NCBI GenBank assembly: GCA_910586645.1
Contig: CAJUIS010000013.1
Span: forward strand, 6,037 to 70,036
Origin: an uncultured Lachnospiraceae bacterium
GTDB lineage: Bacteria > Bacillota > Clostridia > Lachnospirales > Lachnospiraceae
Reading direction: 5' to 3'
Length of the DNA: 64,000 nt
Part shown: positions 1-9,024 of the stretch, one piece after another
Position numbering within the stretch: position 1 is the first letter of the stretch
Layout of the letters: every line of letters begins with the position of its first letter
The notes under the pieces: model-generated
What the model saw: only the letters and a program-made list of their open reading frames with translations
The model's database searches: none
What the model was told of the DNA's origin: nothing
Made by a program: the position numbers and the translations under genes

Positions 1-1265
1 AGAATATGCTGATTTTAGCTGGTATGGTCTGGTGTGCGTTATTGTGTATGCCGATACTGGCATATGCCGATTCTGATATACAGCCGCCGACAGGGGTAGA
101 GACAAATTATAAACAGAGTGCATTTGGATGGCCGGGACTGATACCGGAAGATATTTGCGTAGAATGGATTCCTTCTCATACGGAAGGTGTGGCGGGATAT
201 CATATCTATGAGATTTTCACAGGACAGGACGGGACGTATGAATATGTGAAAGTTGGGAGTGCAGGGGCGGACGAAACGATGTATAGGGTTTATTATGGAG
301 ATGGGAATGAAATATTAGGATTTCACCGTTTTGTTGTTACTGCTGTTATGCCGGATGGACGGGAGAGCGATTATTCAGAGATTGCAGAGAGTGGGATTTA
401 TCTTCATTTAGATGTCAGGGAGATAAGAGCCGATGTTTCCAGTGTATCCATAGAGTGGGATAGACCAGGAGCTTGTGATGCAGATTGTTATGAGATATGG
501 TATTGCGAGGATAATTACAGCTACTGGGAATATTACGATGTATATTATGGAGTTGGTATATCAAACAGTAGTATTGAATATATGAAGATCGCGGGAATTG
601 AGAAGGATATGAGAGTTTATGCGGTAACCGGGTTAAAGCCCGATACGTCATATGTGTTTATGGTTCAGGCATATCTTGACGGAAAGCCTTTGGATCGTTC
701 GGATTTCCTCCAGGTTAAGACAGCGGTTCCGGAATGGACTCAGGCGACAATCATTCATAAAGACACAAACACCGGGGAGACGGTAAAGGAGGAAACAATA
801 GACGGATTGAAACCGGGAGAGGCATACGCATACCAGCCCATAAATTCTTTTGAGACGGGAAATAAAATTTACACGTTTGACAGTTCCAATGCGGGGCAAA
901 CCCTGAACATTGAAAGACTGCATGGAAATCCGGAAAAAAATGCAATTACCGTTTATTGGACGGCAAAGGAAAAAAGCGTGAAGCCAAAGCGCGTTTTTCT
1001 GTATAAGCCAGTCAGGCTGACGGGAAGAAAGGTAAAAGTCAAATGGAGGAAAATTCCGGAAGTAAAAGGATACCAGGTGGTTTGGGCGAATAATAAGAAG
1101 TTTAAAAAACCGAAGAAGAAAATAACGGCAAAGAATGCGTACACGCTGAAAAATCTGAAAAGGGGAAAGACGTATTATATGAAAGCGAGGGCCTATGGTC
1201 TGGATTCTGCGGGGAAAAAAGTGTACGGGGCGTTTAGCGGAAAGAGAAAGGTAAAAGTACGCTGA
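1..1265 (+). CDS. secreted Fn3-domain protein, probably 5'-partial
   Basis: The first ATG is at 6, but the frame is open to the window edge. The N-terminus has a hydrophobic signal core ending near AYADS with no basic n-region, so the true start is probably just upstream. About residues 27-240 hold two Fn3-like beta domains (motif GLKPDTSYVFMVQAY). About 245-330 is a MucBP-like unit with a DTNTGE motif and a FETGNKIYTFD core. The last 85 residues are a lysine-rich Fn3-like module (RGKTYYMKARAY...VYGAFSGK) of the type found on many Lachnospiraceae exoproteins. No LPXTG or choline-binding motif is visible. The likely role is extracellular or wall-associated adhesion or scaffolding, which is inference. 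The C-terminal module resembles that of the protein at 2088-3797, suggesting local duplication. Confidence 0.75.
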   Translation, partial: NMLILAGMVWCALLCMPILAYADSDIQPPTGVETNYKQSAFGWPGLIPEDICVEWIPSHTEGVAGYHIYEIFTGQDGTYEYVKVGSAGADETMYRVYYGDGNEILGFHRFVVTAVMPDGRESDYSEIAESGIYLHLDVREIRADVSSVSIEWDRPGACDADCYEIWYCEDNYSYWEYYDVYYGVGISNSSIEYMKIAGIEKDMRVYAVTGLKPDTSYVFMVQAYLDGKPLDRSDFLQVKTAVPEWTQATIIHKDTNTGETVKEETIDGLKPGEAYAYQPINSFETGNKIYTFDSSNAGQTLNIERLHGNPEKNAITVYWTAKEKSVKPKRVFLYKPVRLTGRKVKVKWRKIPEVKGYQVVWANNKKFKKPKKKITAKNAYTLKNLKRGKTYYMKARAYGLDSAGKKVYGAFSGKRKVKVR

Positions 1266-1295
1266 CAGATGCAGCGGTGAAGTGAGGGGATAAAT

Positions 1296-2075
1296 ATGAA
1301 TCATAAGTTTTTTAGAAGAAATTGTTTGTTTTTTTAATAATGATAGGAAGTTTGATTTGTATGAAAAATGATGTAACGGCTGTTCAGGCAGACGACAATG
1401 ACGAATTATACGAGCTGGCATCCAGGGTCTTTTGCCTGGGAAGCGGCTCTGGAAAACAGGATTGAAAAGTACGAATACATAAGTCTGTGGGACGATAATG
1501 ATATGTTGGATCTGACAGGTCTGAAGGCTGCGTTATTAAATGGATATGTGGTTTCATTTGCTTCTTATTATTCGAAAGATCCGGTTTATGGCACAAGAGA
1601 CTGGATTATGGAGGGGGAGGCAATGATAAAGGGCATGAAGAAAATTCCTGATAGAGGCGTATCCGGGCATGAAATGACGATTGTCGGATTTGATGATTCG
1701 GTCAAAGTTGATTATGGAATTCATCCTGTAACAAAGCAGCGCCAGTATGGGTATGGGGCGCTGAAAATTGTGGGAGAACAAAAAACGTTTCATTTGAACT
1801 TTAATCATCCAATCCAAAGTTCCAGCATAAAAGAGGGATTTATGGTAGAAAAGAAAATGAAGGGTGTATCGGGATATACAACGTCGGCATTTGAGGTTTC
1901 TTATAGTCAATCATCTGACAGGAAGAAGATTACATTGAACCCGCCGGCAGGAAAATATGAAAATGGCAGTTATTATTCGTTGGATTTAAGAAGAATTCAG
2001 CCGGGAATTCAGTCGGACGGAGGAAATTTTCTTACGGGACAGAAGGCTTTTGATTTTTATGTTCCAGGATATTAA
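1296..2075 (+). pseudogene. decayed secreted papain-type (C1) peptidase with Big_5-like tail
   Basis: A good ribosome site (GAGGGG, 1285-1290) precedes ATG 1296, which starts a signal peptide (MNHKFFRRNCLFF) that stops at once at 1335 after a T-run. The rest of the signal peptide (IMIGSLICMKNDVTAVQA) continues in the +2 frame from about 1337. Coding then returns to the first frame from about 1398 to 2075. That part has the late half of a C1 peptidase (GLKAALLNGYVVSFASYYS, then GHEMTIVGFDD carrying the expected catalytic His) followed by about 95 residues resembling a Big_5 Ig-like domain. The Cys-containing first half is absent and no NSWG-type Asn motif is seen. I read this as a frameshifted, internally deleted remnant. 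ATG 1398 may still yield a 225-aa product, but without catalytic Cys. Family assignment is moderate. Confidence 0.6.
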
Positions 2076-2087
2076 AGAGGTATCATT

Positions 2088-3797
2088 ATGAGGATTTCTA
2101 AAAAAAATTGTGGAAAGAAAAGAACAGTCGGGCTGTTTGGCGCAGTGTGGGCGCTTTTGTTCCTGGGATGTTTCTTTCTGGATTTTAACGTTTTTGCAAA
2201 AGAACACGAGCGGTACACATCCGTTTCAGTGGAATTTAAGGATGCGGACACCGGAGAGATTTTTCAAGCCTATACGCATCCCTGGCAGCGCGTGGGAAAG
2301 AAATATACGTATTATATGGAAGATGTGATCTGGCAGGAGGGCAAAGGAACCTATATGTATGATGAAAATCATTTGGGAACCGTTTCAGAGATTGCTGCGC
2401 TGTCAGAAAAAGCGGAAGATAACAGGATTGTTTTGTACTATAAATTATATGGGATAAAAGAAAATGAATATGCGGTAAATATCACTTATAAAGATGCGGC
2501 TACGGAAGAAATTATCAGTACAGAAGTCCGGGTAATTGACAGACTGCATTGGAATTACTATGCGGTTGATATGGAGTACTGCATTACAGGAAGCGACGGA
2601 AGGACATATCTGTATGACGCGGAGAACAGTAAAAATGTTCCGGCTGTAAAGATTGAGAAAAACGCATTGAGAAACCAGATTGTGCTGTATTACCATGAGG
2701 GCGGGATAGCGGAAGGGGAAGCAATCGTGGAAGTTTATTATAGAGAGGGTGGCGGGCTTTGGGAGAAAAGTTTTATTTCAGGGTTGACTGTCGGAGAAGA
2801 ATATTATTGTTGGGATACAGAAGTTTTATATCGATTAAAGCGACGTAAATATGAAAACTATGATTGTCATTTAGAAAAGGAAGATTGTTCGCTTGAAATC
2901 CAGGCGCTTTCAGAGAATGGAAAGGAGAACAGAGTTGAAATCCAGGTTAAGATGCTGCCGCCTTTAACTGGGGTTCCTCCATGGTATGAGACGGGATTGT
3001 ATTTGATCCGCTATGTAGATGAGGATACTGGGAATATCCTGATGGATAAAATAGGAGGGACATCATTAGATAAAATTTTTCATTACTGTCCAACACAGAT
3101 TTTTTATTCAGAAAATGGAAAAAAATACTATTTTGATAATACAAAAGCAGAAAATATTCTGGATATTGATGGAAGAGATCATTATCAGGTATATGATGAG
3201 GAGCGCAGGGAGCCGGTTTCCAAATGCAGAGGTGAAATAAAAGCCTATTATCGTCCGGTCAGGAAAGACAGTGAAGCGGCGGATGTTTGTGTGAATTATC
3301 TGGATGCCGACACCGGACAGCCGATCAAAACAGAAACAATTCCGAATGCCGCAGTAGGGAGCGCATACAGCCATACGCCAAAGAAGACGTTTGCATTCAA
3401 CGGCATATTGTATACGTTTGACAGAAAAAACGCCGGAAACCATCTGACGCTTCAAACTGTAAGCGGCCATCCGGATATCGATCAGGCGGATGCGTATTAC
3501 ACAGGAAAGAGCCTGAAAAAGTTTTTAAAAACCCCAAAGATCAAAAAGCTTTTCCGAAAAGGGGGAAAGAGCGCAAAACTTAAGTTGGGAAAGATTCAAG
3601 GCGTATCCGGGTATCAGGCCGTTTACGCTTACAATAAGAAATTTAAATCAGCGAAAAAGCTTTCTTCCAAAAAGCCGGACATTACACTGAAAAAACTGAA
3701 AAAGGGAAAGCCGTGTTATGTAAAAGTGCGCGCGTATATCCAGACGGATGAAGGAAAAATATATGGGGCGTTTGGCAGAAAGAAAAAATTAAAATAA
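2088..3797 (+). CDS. secreted protein with five DADTGE-type beta repeats and C-terminal Fn3 module
   Basis: A 569-aa exported protein. ATG 2088 follows an AAGAGG site at 2074-2079 and starts a signal peptide with a basic n-region (KKNCGKKR) and a hydrophobic core to about residue 37. Five divergent units of 80-95 residues follow at roughly 45-122, 127-203, 206-292, 300-388 and 393-470. Each has a V.Y.DADTGE-like strand, a middle G..Y.Y stretch, a Y.YD/N motif and an ending N.I..YY. They resemble MucBP-like domains, as in the gene at 1-1265. Residues about 480-569 are a lysine-rich Fn3-like module (LKKGKPCYVKVRAY). No sortase motif or transmembrane anchor is visible. A surface or secreted binding protein is likely; the ligand is unknown. 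It lies 12 bp after the decayed peptidase and may share its transcript. Confidence 0.75.
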   Translation: MRISKKNCGKKRTVGLFGAVWALLFLGCFFLDFNVFAKEHERYTSVSVEFKDADTGEIFQAYTHPWQRVGKKYTYYMEDVIWQEGKGTYMYDENHLGTVSEIAALSEKAEDNRIVLYYKLYGIKENEYAVNITYKDAATEEIISTEVRVIDRLHWNYYAVDMEYCITGSDGRTYLYDAENSKNVPAVKIEKNALRNQIVLYYHEGGIAEGEAIVEVYYREGGGLWEKSFISGLTVGEEYYCWDTEVLYRLKRRKYENYDCHLEKEDCSLEIQALSENGKENRVEIQVKMLPPLTGVPPWYETGLYLIRYVDEDTGNILMDKIGGTSLDKIFHYCPTQIFYSENGKKYYFDNTKAENILDIDGRDHYQVYDEERREPVSKCRGEIKAYYRPVRKDSEAADVCVNYLDADTGQPIKTETIPNAAVGSAYSHTPKKTFAFNGILYTFDRKNAGNHLTLQTVSGHPDIDQADAYYTGKSLKKFLKTPKIKKLFRKGGKSAKLKLGKIQGVSGYQAVYAYNKKFKSAKKLSSKKPDITLKKLKKGKPCYVKVRAYIQTDEGKIYGAFGRKKKLK

Positions 3798-3861
3798 TAT
3801 ATAAGAGCGGGAAAAAGAAGGAGACGGAACCGGCGCCGGGAAGAAAAAATACAATGCACTC

Positions 3862-3890
3862 TGGTTTTTTCAGACAGGCTATGCTATAAT
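3862..3890 (+). promoter_or_regulatory. extended -10 promoter for the phosphofructokinase gene
   Basis: TATAAT at 3885-3890 is preceded by TG at 3882-3883 (TGCTATAAT), a textbook extended -10. The -35 position 17 bp upstream (TGGTTT, 3862-3867) is weak. The start codon is 40 bp downstream with GGAGG at 3918-3922. Confidence 0.6.
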
Positions 3891-3929
3891 GCAGACGTTA
3901 AGTAAATAAATAGCAATGGAGGAAATGAA

Positions 3930-5165
3930 ATGAAAGGAAATGTGATTGTAGGTCAGTCTGGCGGACCAACCGCTGTTATCAATTCCAGTCTGGCGGGCGT
4001 TTATAAGACTGCCCTTGCGTGCGGAGCGGGAAAAGTGTATGGTATGCGTTACGGAATTGAAGGTCTTTTGAATGGGAAGTATGTGGATTTGTCAGAGCAT
4101 TTAAAGAGCGATTTGGATGTGGAAATCTTAAAGCATACGCCGGCTTCTTATCTTGGCACCTGCAGATATAAGCTGCCGCCGTACGAAGGCAATGAAGAGC
4201 TTTATGAAAAGATTTTTAAGATTTTGGACGAGCTTGAGATTGAAGTATTGCTTTATATCGGCGGCAATGATTCCATGGATACGATTAAGCAGCTTTCCGA
4301 CTATGCCGCTTTGCATGGAAAATCCCAGAGATTTATGGGCGTGCCGAAGACGATTGACAACGATTTGCCAATTACCGATCATACGCCGGGATTCGGAAGC
4401 GCTGCAAAATATATTGCGTCTTCCATAAAAGAAGTTCTTTGTGACGGCAGGGGATTTGCAAATACGCCGATTGTTACAATTATTGAAATTATGGGACGTA
4501 ACGCAGGATGGCTGACAGGAGCGGCGGCTCTTGCGAAGACAGGGGACTGCGAAGGCGTGGATCTGATTTATCTTCCGGAAGTGGCTTTTGATACAAAGGA
4601 ATTCGTGGAAGAAGTCAGAGAGATTATGAAGAAAAAGAGCACGGTATTTGTGGCTATTTCAGAAGGAATCCGTACGGCTGACGGAACTTACATCAGTGAA
4701 CTGGGCGGCGGTTCCGATTATGTGGACGCATTCGGCCATAAACAGCTTGCAGGTTCCGCTACGTATCTGGCAAGCCTGATTGGAAGCGAGATTGGATGCA
4801 AGACCCGTGCGATTGAGTTCAGCACACTGCAGAGATGCGCGGCGCATGTCGCTTCCCTTACGGATATCAACGAGGCGTTTATGGCGGGAGCTGCGGCGGT
4901 TAAGGCTGCGGATGAAGGAGAGACAGGAAAGATGCCGGTAATTGAGCGCGTATCCGATTATCCTTACCGTTCTTCTACGAGCGTATACGATATTCATAAA
5001 ATTGCAAATGTGGAGAAGATGGTTCCAAGAGAGTGGATCAATGAAAAAGGCAATGGCGTTACAGAAGAATTTGTTCAGTATGCGCGTCCTTTGATTCAGG
5101 GGGAATTTGCCCCGATTATGGTAGATGGGCTTCCGGTGCACCTGCGTTTGAATGATGGAAGATAA
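3930..5165 (+). CDS. pfp: 6-phosphofructokinase, PPi-dependent type
   Basis: 411 aa. It phosphorylates fructose 6-phosphate to fructose 1,6-bisphosphate in glycolysis in the cytoplasm. Visible motifs are GQSGGPTAVIN at the N-terminus, GGNDSMDT (about 112-119), PKTIDND (about 139-145) and MGRNAGW. In this family ATP enzymes carry Gly at the two selectivity positions (GGDGS, PGTIDND), while PPi enzymes carry Asp and Lys. Here D114 and K140 match the PPi type. The phosphoryl donor is therefore inferred to be pyrophosphate, making the step reversible. The length fits the 400-420-aa clostridial PPi group rather than the 320-aa ATP enzymes. It appears monocistronic, with its own extended -10 promoter and a terminator hairpin at 5199-5237. 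Confidence 0.9.
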   Translation: MKGNVIVGQSGGPTAVINSSLAGVYKTALACGAGKVYGMRYGIEGLLNGKYVDLSEHLKSDLDVEILKHTPASYLGTCRYKLPPYEGNEELYEKIFKILDELEIEVLLYIGGNDSMDTIKQLSDYAALHGKSQRFMGVPKTIDNDLPITDHTPGFGSAAKYIASSIKEVLCDGRGFANTPIVTIIEIMGRNAGWLTGAAALAKTGDCEGVDLIYLPEVAFDTKEFVEEVREIMKKKSTVFVAISEGIRTADGTYISELGGGSDYVDAFGHKQLAGSATYLASLIGSEIGCKTRAIEFSTLQRCAAHVASLTDINEAFMAGAAAVKAADEGETGKMPVIERVSDYPYRSSTSVYDIHKIANVEKMVPREWINEKGNGVTEEFVQYARPLIQGEFAPIMVDGLPVHLRLNDGR

Positions 5166-5198
5166 ATAAAAGTTATTTTCGTTGGTTTTACACAAAAA

Positions 5199-5241
5199 AG
5201 CAGGATTATTTCGTCAAAATGATGAAATGATCCTGCTGTTT
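5199..5241 (+). terminator. terminator after the phosphofructokinase gene
   Basis: A 17-bp stem (5199-5215 with 5221-5237, two G-U wobbles) closes a 5-nt loop. An A-run precedes it and only a short T-run (GTTT) follows, so it may work better on the opposite strand. Confidence 0.65.
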
Positions 5242-5369
5242 CATATAAATTCGTTGAAATCACAAGGATTAAATCCGTTTTTTGTACAGATAATGGATAG
5301 CCAAAAGAGAAGAAGAGTGTTAAAGTAGAGTCAGTATAAAAATACAATTTTTTTAGGAGGATTTATCAG

Positions 5370-6476
5370 ATGGCTAGTTTATCATTAAAGCATGTTTGCA
5401 AAGTTTATCCAAATGGATTTGAAGCAGTAAAAGATTTTAATCTTGAGGTGGAGGATAAAGAGTTTATCATCTTTGTAGGGCCTTCCGGATGCGGTAAGTC
5501 TACGACGCTTCGTATGATCGCGGGACTTGAGGATATTTCTTCCGGTGAGTTTTCAATTGACGGCAAAGTGGTAAACGATGTTGAGCCGAAAGATCGCGAT
5601 ATTGCGATGGTTTTCCAGAACTACGCTTTGTATCCGCATATGACAGTTTTTGACAATATGGCGTTTGGATTAAAACTGAGAAAAGTTCCGAAAGATGAGA
5701 TCAAGAAGAAAGTGGAAGAAGCGGCAAAGATTCTTGATTTGGATAAATTGCTGGATCGTAAGCCGAAGGCTCTGTCCGGCGGACAGAGACAGCGTGTGGC
5801 AATGGGACGTGCAATCGTCCGCAGCCCGAAAGTATTCCTTATGGATGAGCCGCTTTCCAACCTGGATGCGAAGTTAAGGGTTCAGATGCGAGCTGAGATT
5901 TCCGCGCTTCATCAGAGACTGGGCGCTACAATTATCTATGTAACGCATGATCAGACAGAGGCTATGACGCTTGGAACGAGAATCGTCGTATTAAAAGACG
6001 GCGTCATTATGCAGGTGGATTCTCCGATTAAGCTTTACAATGAGCCGAACAACCTTTTTGTAGCGGGATTTATTGGATCTCCCCAGATGAACTTTGTAGA
6101 TGCGAAATGTAAAATTGAAGGCGGGAATGCAGTTCTTTCCTTTGATAAATTTAAAATTACGCTTCCGGCTGAGAAGTCCAAGAAACTGTCAGCGTACAAT
6201 GGCAAAAATGTATTGTTTGGAATTCGTCCGGATGATATGTCAGATTCCCCAAGGGATATGGAAGACTATAAAGACTGCATCATTGAAGCGAACGTATCAG
6301 GATATGAGCTTTTGGGTTCCGAAGTTATTTTATACTTCAACATTGCCGGCGTGAATATGTGTGCAAAAGTTGATTCTGCAACAAAAGCGCGTTTTGGAGA
6401 TCATGTCAGACTGGCAATTAATCCGAACAAAGTTCATGTATTTGATAAGGAAACAGAATTGACGATTACGAATTAA
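5370..6476 (+). CDS. msmK: MsmK/UgpC-type sugar ABC transporter ATPase
   Basis: 368 aa. It powers CUT1-type carbohydrate uptake by ATP hydrolysis at the inner face of the membrane. The nucleotide-binding domain spans about 1-235: Walker A GPSGCGKST (about 38-46), Q-loop FQNYALYPHM, signature LSGGQRQR, Walker B VFLMDEPLSNLD, and H-loop switch THDQTEAM. The remaining C-terminal residues form the TOBE regulatory region typical of MalK/MsmK. No permease or sugar-binding gene lies beside it, so it is probably an orphan ATPase shared by several sugar transporters, as known for MsmK in other Firmicutes. It has its own AGGAGG site and a terminator at 6503-6531. The following regulator gene could act on this or other sugar systems. 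Confidence 0.88.
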   Translation: MASLSLKHVCKVYPNGFEAVKDFNLEVEDKEFIIFVGPSGCGKSTTLRMIAGLEDISSGEFSIDGKVVNDVEPKDRDIAMVFQNYALYPHMTVFDNMAFGLKLRKVPKDEIKKKVEEAAKILDLDKLLDRKPKALSGGQRQRVAMGRAIVRSPKVFLMDEPLSNLDAKLRVQMRAEISALHQRLGATIIYVTHDQTEAMTLGTRIVVLKDGVIMQVDSPIKLYNEPNNLFVAGFIGSPQMNFVDAKCKIEGGNAVLSFDKFKITLPAEKSKKLSAYNGKNVLFGIRPDDMSDSPRDMEDYKDCIIEANVSGYELLGSEVILYFNIAGVNMCAKVDSATKARFGDHVRLAINPNKVHVFDKETELTITN

Positions 6477-6502
6477 GGCTTTGAAACATAAGCCTGCAAC
6501 AG

Positions 6503-6531
6503 GAGCCGGGCGTATATGCGCCTGGCTCTTT
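6503..6531 (+). terminator. terminator after the sugar ABC ATPase gene
   Basis: A 10-bp GC-rich stem (6503-6512 with 6519-6528, one G-U pair) with a 6-nt loop and a short TTT tail lies between the ATPase gene and the regulator. Confidence 0.6.
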
Positions 6532-6551
6532 GAACATAAGGAGGGATTTTT

Positions 6552-7640
6552 TTGCTTTCAAATCACAGGATACAGATGACATTAGAGGAAATAAAAGGGA
6601 TTTCCCGCATTGATATGGCTGTTTATAATGAAAGCGGGAAGTTATTGGCGGCGACTTTTGACCAGCAGGAGAATTTTGAAACGGTTGTCATAGATTTTAC
6701 GGAATCTGTGGCAGAGAGCCAGACGGTTTCGGGGTTTCATTTTTTTAAAGTGATTGTTGAAGAAGAGGTGTCTTATGTCCTTCTTGCAAAATCTTCCACA
6801 GAAGAAGCCTATATGGTAGGAAAGCTGGCTGTTTGCCAGGTGCGTCATCTTGCGGAAGCGTATAAGGAGCAGTTTGACAGGAATAATTTTATGCAGAATA
6901 TTTTGCTTGGGAATATGCTGGCCGTTGATATGTATAACAAAGCAAGAAAATTTCATATTGAACAGGTAAAGCGCGTGGTGTTTGTCATAGCAATAGAGCG
7001 GAAGGAAGACGCTTCGGTTATGGAACTGGTGAGAAATCTGTTTGGCGGCTCTTCCAAAGACTTTGTCACTGAAGTGGATGAACAGAGCGTTATTGTGATC
7101 AAAGACGTAAGGGAATTAAAGAGTGACGAAGAGCTGGAACATATTGCGAAGATGATGGTGGACAATCTGCACAGTGAAATTATGGTGCGCGTCCGGGTCG
7201 GATACGGCAACCGTGTGGTTAATCTGCAGGATATTGCGAGGTCTTATCAGGAAGCGAAAATGGCGATTGAAGTAGGGAAGATTTTTTATCCTACAGAGGA
7301 GACGTTTTCTTACGGAAAACTTGGAATTGGCCGTTTGATTTATCAGATTCCCATGAGTTTGTGCGAGATGTTTATCCGGGAAGTGTTTGGAGATGAGATA
7401 CCGGATGTTTTTTCAGAAGAAAATCTTTTGACAATTCAAAAGTTTTTTGAAAACAACCTGAATATTTCAGAGACGGCAAGACAGTTGTTTGTGCATAGGA
7501 ATACGCTGGTGTATCGCCTGGAACGTCTGGAAAAGTTAATTGGCCTGGATATCCGTAAATTTGAAGATGCAATGACTTTTAAGATTGCAATGATGGTGCT
7601 GTCCCATATGTCTTACCAGAAGGAGACGGAATCTATGTAA
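6552..7640 (+). CDS. CdaR/PucR-family transcriptional regulator
   Basis: 362 aa, starting at TTG 6552. This start is preferred because an AGGAGGG site at 6539-6545 sits 6 nt upstream and no in-frame ATG lies near it. The N-terminal part (about 1-120) looks like a small-molecule sensor domain. The middle is a GGDEF-like fold region typical of CdaR proteins (QEAKMAIEVG). The C-terminus (about 295-350) is a PucR-type HTH_30 domain with NISETARQLFVHRNTLVYRLERLE. Members of this family regulate sugar-diacid, purine or other catabolic genes. The effector here is unknown. Its position after the sugar ABC ATPase suggests a link to carbohydrate use, which is inference from context only. Confidence 0.82.
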   Translation: MLSNHRIQMTLEEIKGISRIDMAVYNESGKLLAATFDQQENFETVVIDFTESVAESQTVSGFHFFKVIVEEEVSYVLLAKSSTEEAYMVGKLAVCQVRHLAEAYKEQFDRNNFMQNILLGNMLAVDMYNKARKFHIEQVKRVVFVIAIERKEDASVMELVRNLFGGSSKDFVTEVDEQSVIVIKDVRELKSDEELEHIAKMMVDNLHSEIMVRVRVGYGNRVVNLQDIARSYQEAKMAIEVGKIFYPTEETFSYGKLGIGRLIYQIPMSLCEMFIREVFGDEIPDVFSEENLLTIQKFFENNLNISETARQLFVHRNTLVYRLERLEKLIGLDIRKFEDAMTFKIAMMVLSHMSYQKETESM

Positions 7641-7647
7641 AAGAAAG

Positions 7648-7688
7648 TCCCTCTTAGCCATACAAAAACGTATGGAAAAGAGGGATTT
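7648..7688. terminator. bidirectional terminator between the regulator and argG
   Basis: TCCCTCTT (7648-7655) pairs with AAGAGGGA (7678-7685), with an inner CCATAC/GTATGG stem. T-runs on either strand suit these two converging genes. Confidence 0.8.
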
Positions 7689-7696
7689 GCAGTTTA

Positions 7697-8914
7697 TCAG
7701 CCGTTTTTTTGTTCTGTAAGCTTCATTGCGCGGACTTTAAGAGGAAGTCCAAACAGGGTAATGAATCCTTCTGCGTCATGGTGATCGTACAGATCTCCCG
7801 TTGTAAAGCTTGCAAGGGATTCGCTGTACAGAGAGTATGGAGAAGAGGTTCCGGCTTTTATGATATTTCCTTTATAAAGTTTAAATTTAACTTCTCCGGT
7901 AACATATTCCTGAGTGGACGTTACGAATGCCTGCACTGCTTCACGGAGCGGCGTAAACCATTTTCCTTCATAGACAATCTGCGCCATTCTGTTTCCCATA
8001 TCCTTTTTCGCGTCCATAGTGGCGCGGTCTAAAACCAGTTCTTCCAACTGCTGATGGGCTTCCATCAAAATGGTTCCTCCCGGCGTCTCGTATACGCCGC
8101 GGGATTTCATGCCGACAACGCGGTTTTCTACGATATCGACAATGCCGATGCCGTGTTTGCCGCCCAGCCTGTTTAATTCACGGATGATATCGGATACTTT
8201 CATTTCTTTTCCGTTGACGGAAACGGGGACTCCCTTTTCAAACGTCATGGTGACGTATTCACCCTCTTCCGGCGCCTTTTCCGGAGAAACGCCAAGTACG
8301 AGAAGATGTTCATAATTTGGCTCTACAGACGGATCTTCCAGTTCCAGGCCCTCATGGCTGATGTGCCATAAATTCCGGTCGCGGCTGTAACTGCTGTCTG
8401 CGGAAAACGGAAGATCAATTCCATGCGCCCTGCAGTACTCAATTTCGGACTCACGGGAATCCATTGTCCATTTATCGTCACGCCATGCCGCAATGATTTT
8501 TAAATCCGGAGCCAGAGCTTTGATGCCAAGTTCGAAACGGATCTGGTCGTTTCCCTTTCCTGTAGCGCCGTGGCAGATAGCGGTTGCGCCTTCTTTTCTT
8601 GCGATTTCCACAAGGCGTTTTGCAATGCCGGGACGCGCCATGGAAGTGCCAAGCAGATATTTATTTTCATAAACGGCTCCCGCCTGGACGCAGGGAATAA
8701 TGTAGTCGTCGCAAAATTCATCGACAATATCTTCAATATATAATTTGATTGCGCCGGATAATTTTGCACGTTCTTCCAGTCCGTCCAGCTCCTCTTCCTG
8801 ACCGCAGTCAATGCAGCAGCAGATTACTTCATAGTCATAATTTTCCTTCAGCCACGGGATAATGGCAGTTGTGTCCAAACCGCCGGAATAAGCCAAAACA
8901 ACTTTTTCTTTCAT
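7697..8914 (-). CDS. argG: argininosuccinate synthase
   Basis: 405 aa. It joins citrulline and aspartate with ATP to form argininosuccinate, the penultimate step of arginine synthesis, in the cytoplasm. The N-terminal PP-loop pyrophosphatase motif AYSGGLDTT (about 8-16) is diagnostic, followed by the family blocks ATGKGNDQIRFE and SYSRDRNLWHIS. The length matches the usual 395-410 aa. It is transcribed away from argC, and the shared 354-bp region holds a promoter for each direction. argH, the next step, is not adjacent and must lie elsewhere if present. The 3' end converges on the CdaR-type regulator over a shared terminator. Confidence 0.95.
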   Translation of the reverse strand: MKEKVVLAYSGGLDTTAIIPWLKENYDYEVICCCIDCGQEEELDGLEERAKLSGAIKLYIEDIVDEFCDDYIIPCVQAGAVYENKYLLGTSMARPGIAKRLVEIARKEGATAICHGATGKGNDQIRFELGIKALAPDLKIIAAWRDDKWTMDSRESEIEYCRAHGIDLPFSADSSYSRDRNLWHISHEGLELEDPSVEPNYEHLLVLGVSPEKAPEEGEYVTMTFEKGVPVSVNGKEMKVSDIIRELNRLGGKHGIGIVDIVENRVVGMKSRGVYETPGGTILMEAHQQLEELVLDRATMDAKKDMGNRMAQIVYEGKWFTPLREAVQAFVTSTQEYVTGEVKFKLYKGNIIKAGTSSPYSLYSESLASFTTGDLYDHHDAEGFITLFGLPLKVRAMKLTEQKNG

Positions 8915-8995
8915 AATGAAATGACATCCTTTCTTATTGTATGTATTCCCTTTTCAGTGCACTTTTTAAACATTGAAGATCGGGTTGCTAGAAAT

Positions 8996-9024
8996 AATAT
9001 ACAACAAGTCTTAAGAAAAGGCAA
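8996..9024 (-). promoter_or_regulatory. argG promoter candidate
   Basis: On the minus strand TTGCCT (9024-9019) and TATATT (9001-8996) are separated by exactly 17 bp, about 80 bp upstream of the argG start. The rest of 8915-9268 holds AT-rich DNA, the rightward arg promoter and no ORF I can support. Confidence 0.55.

Noticed and set aside
648..1421. 257-aa minus-strand open frame over the first two genes
   Set aside because: No start signal or domain; the plus strand carries recognisable Fn3 and MucBP-like motifs.
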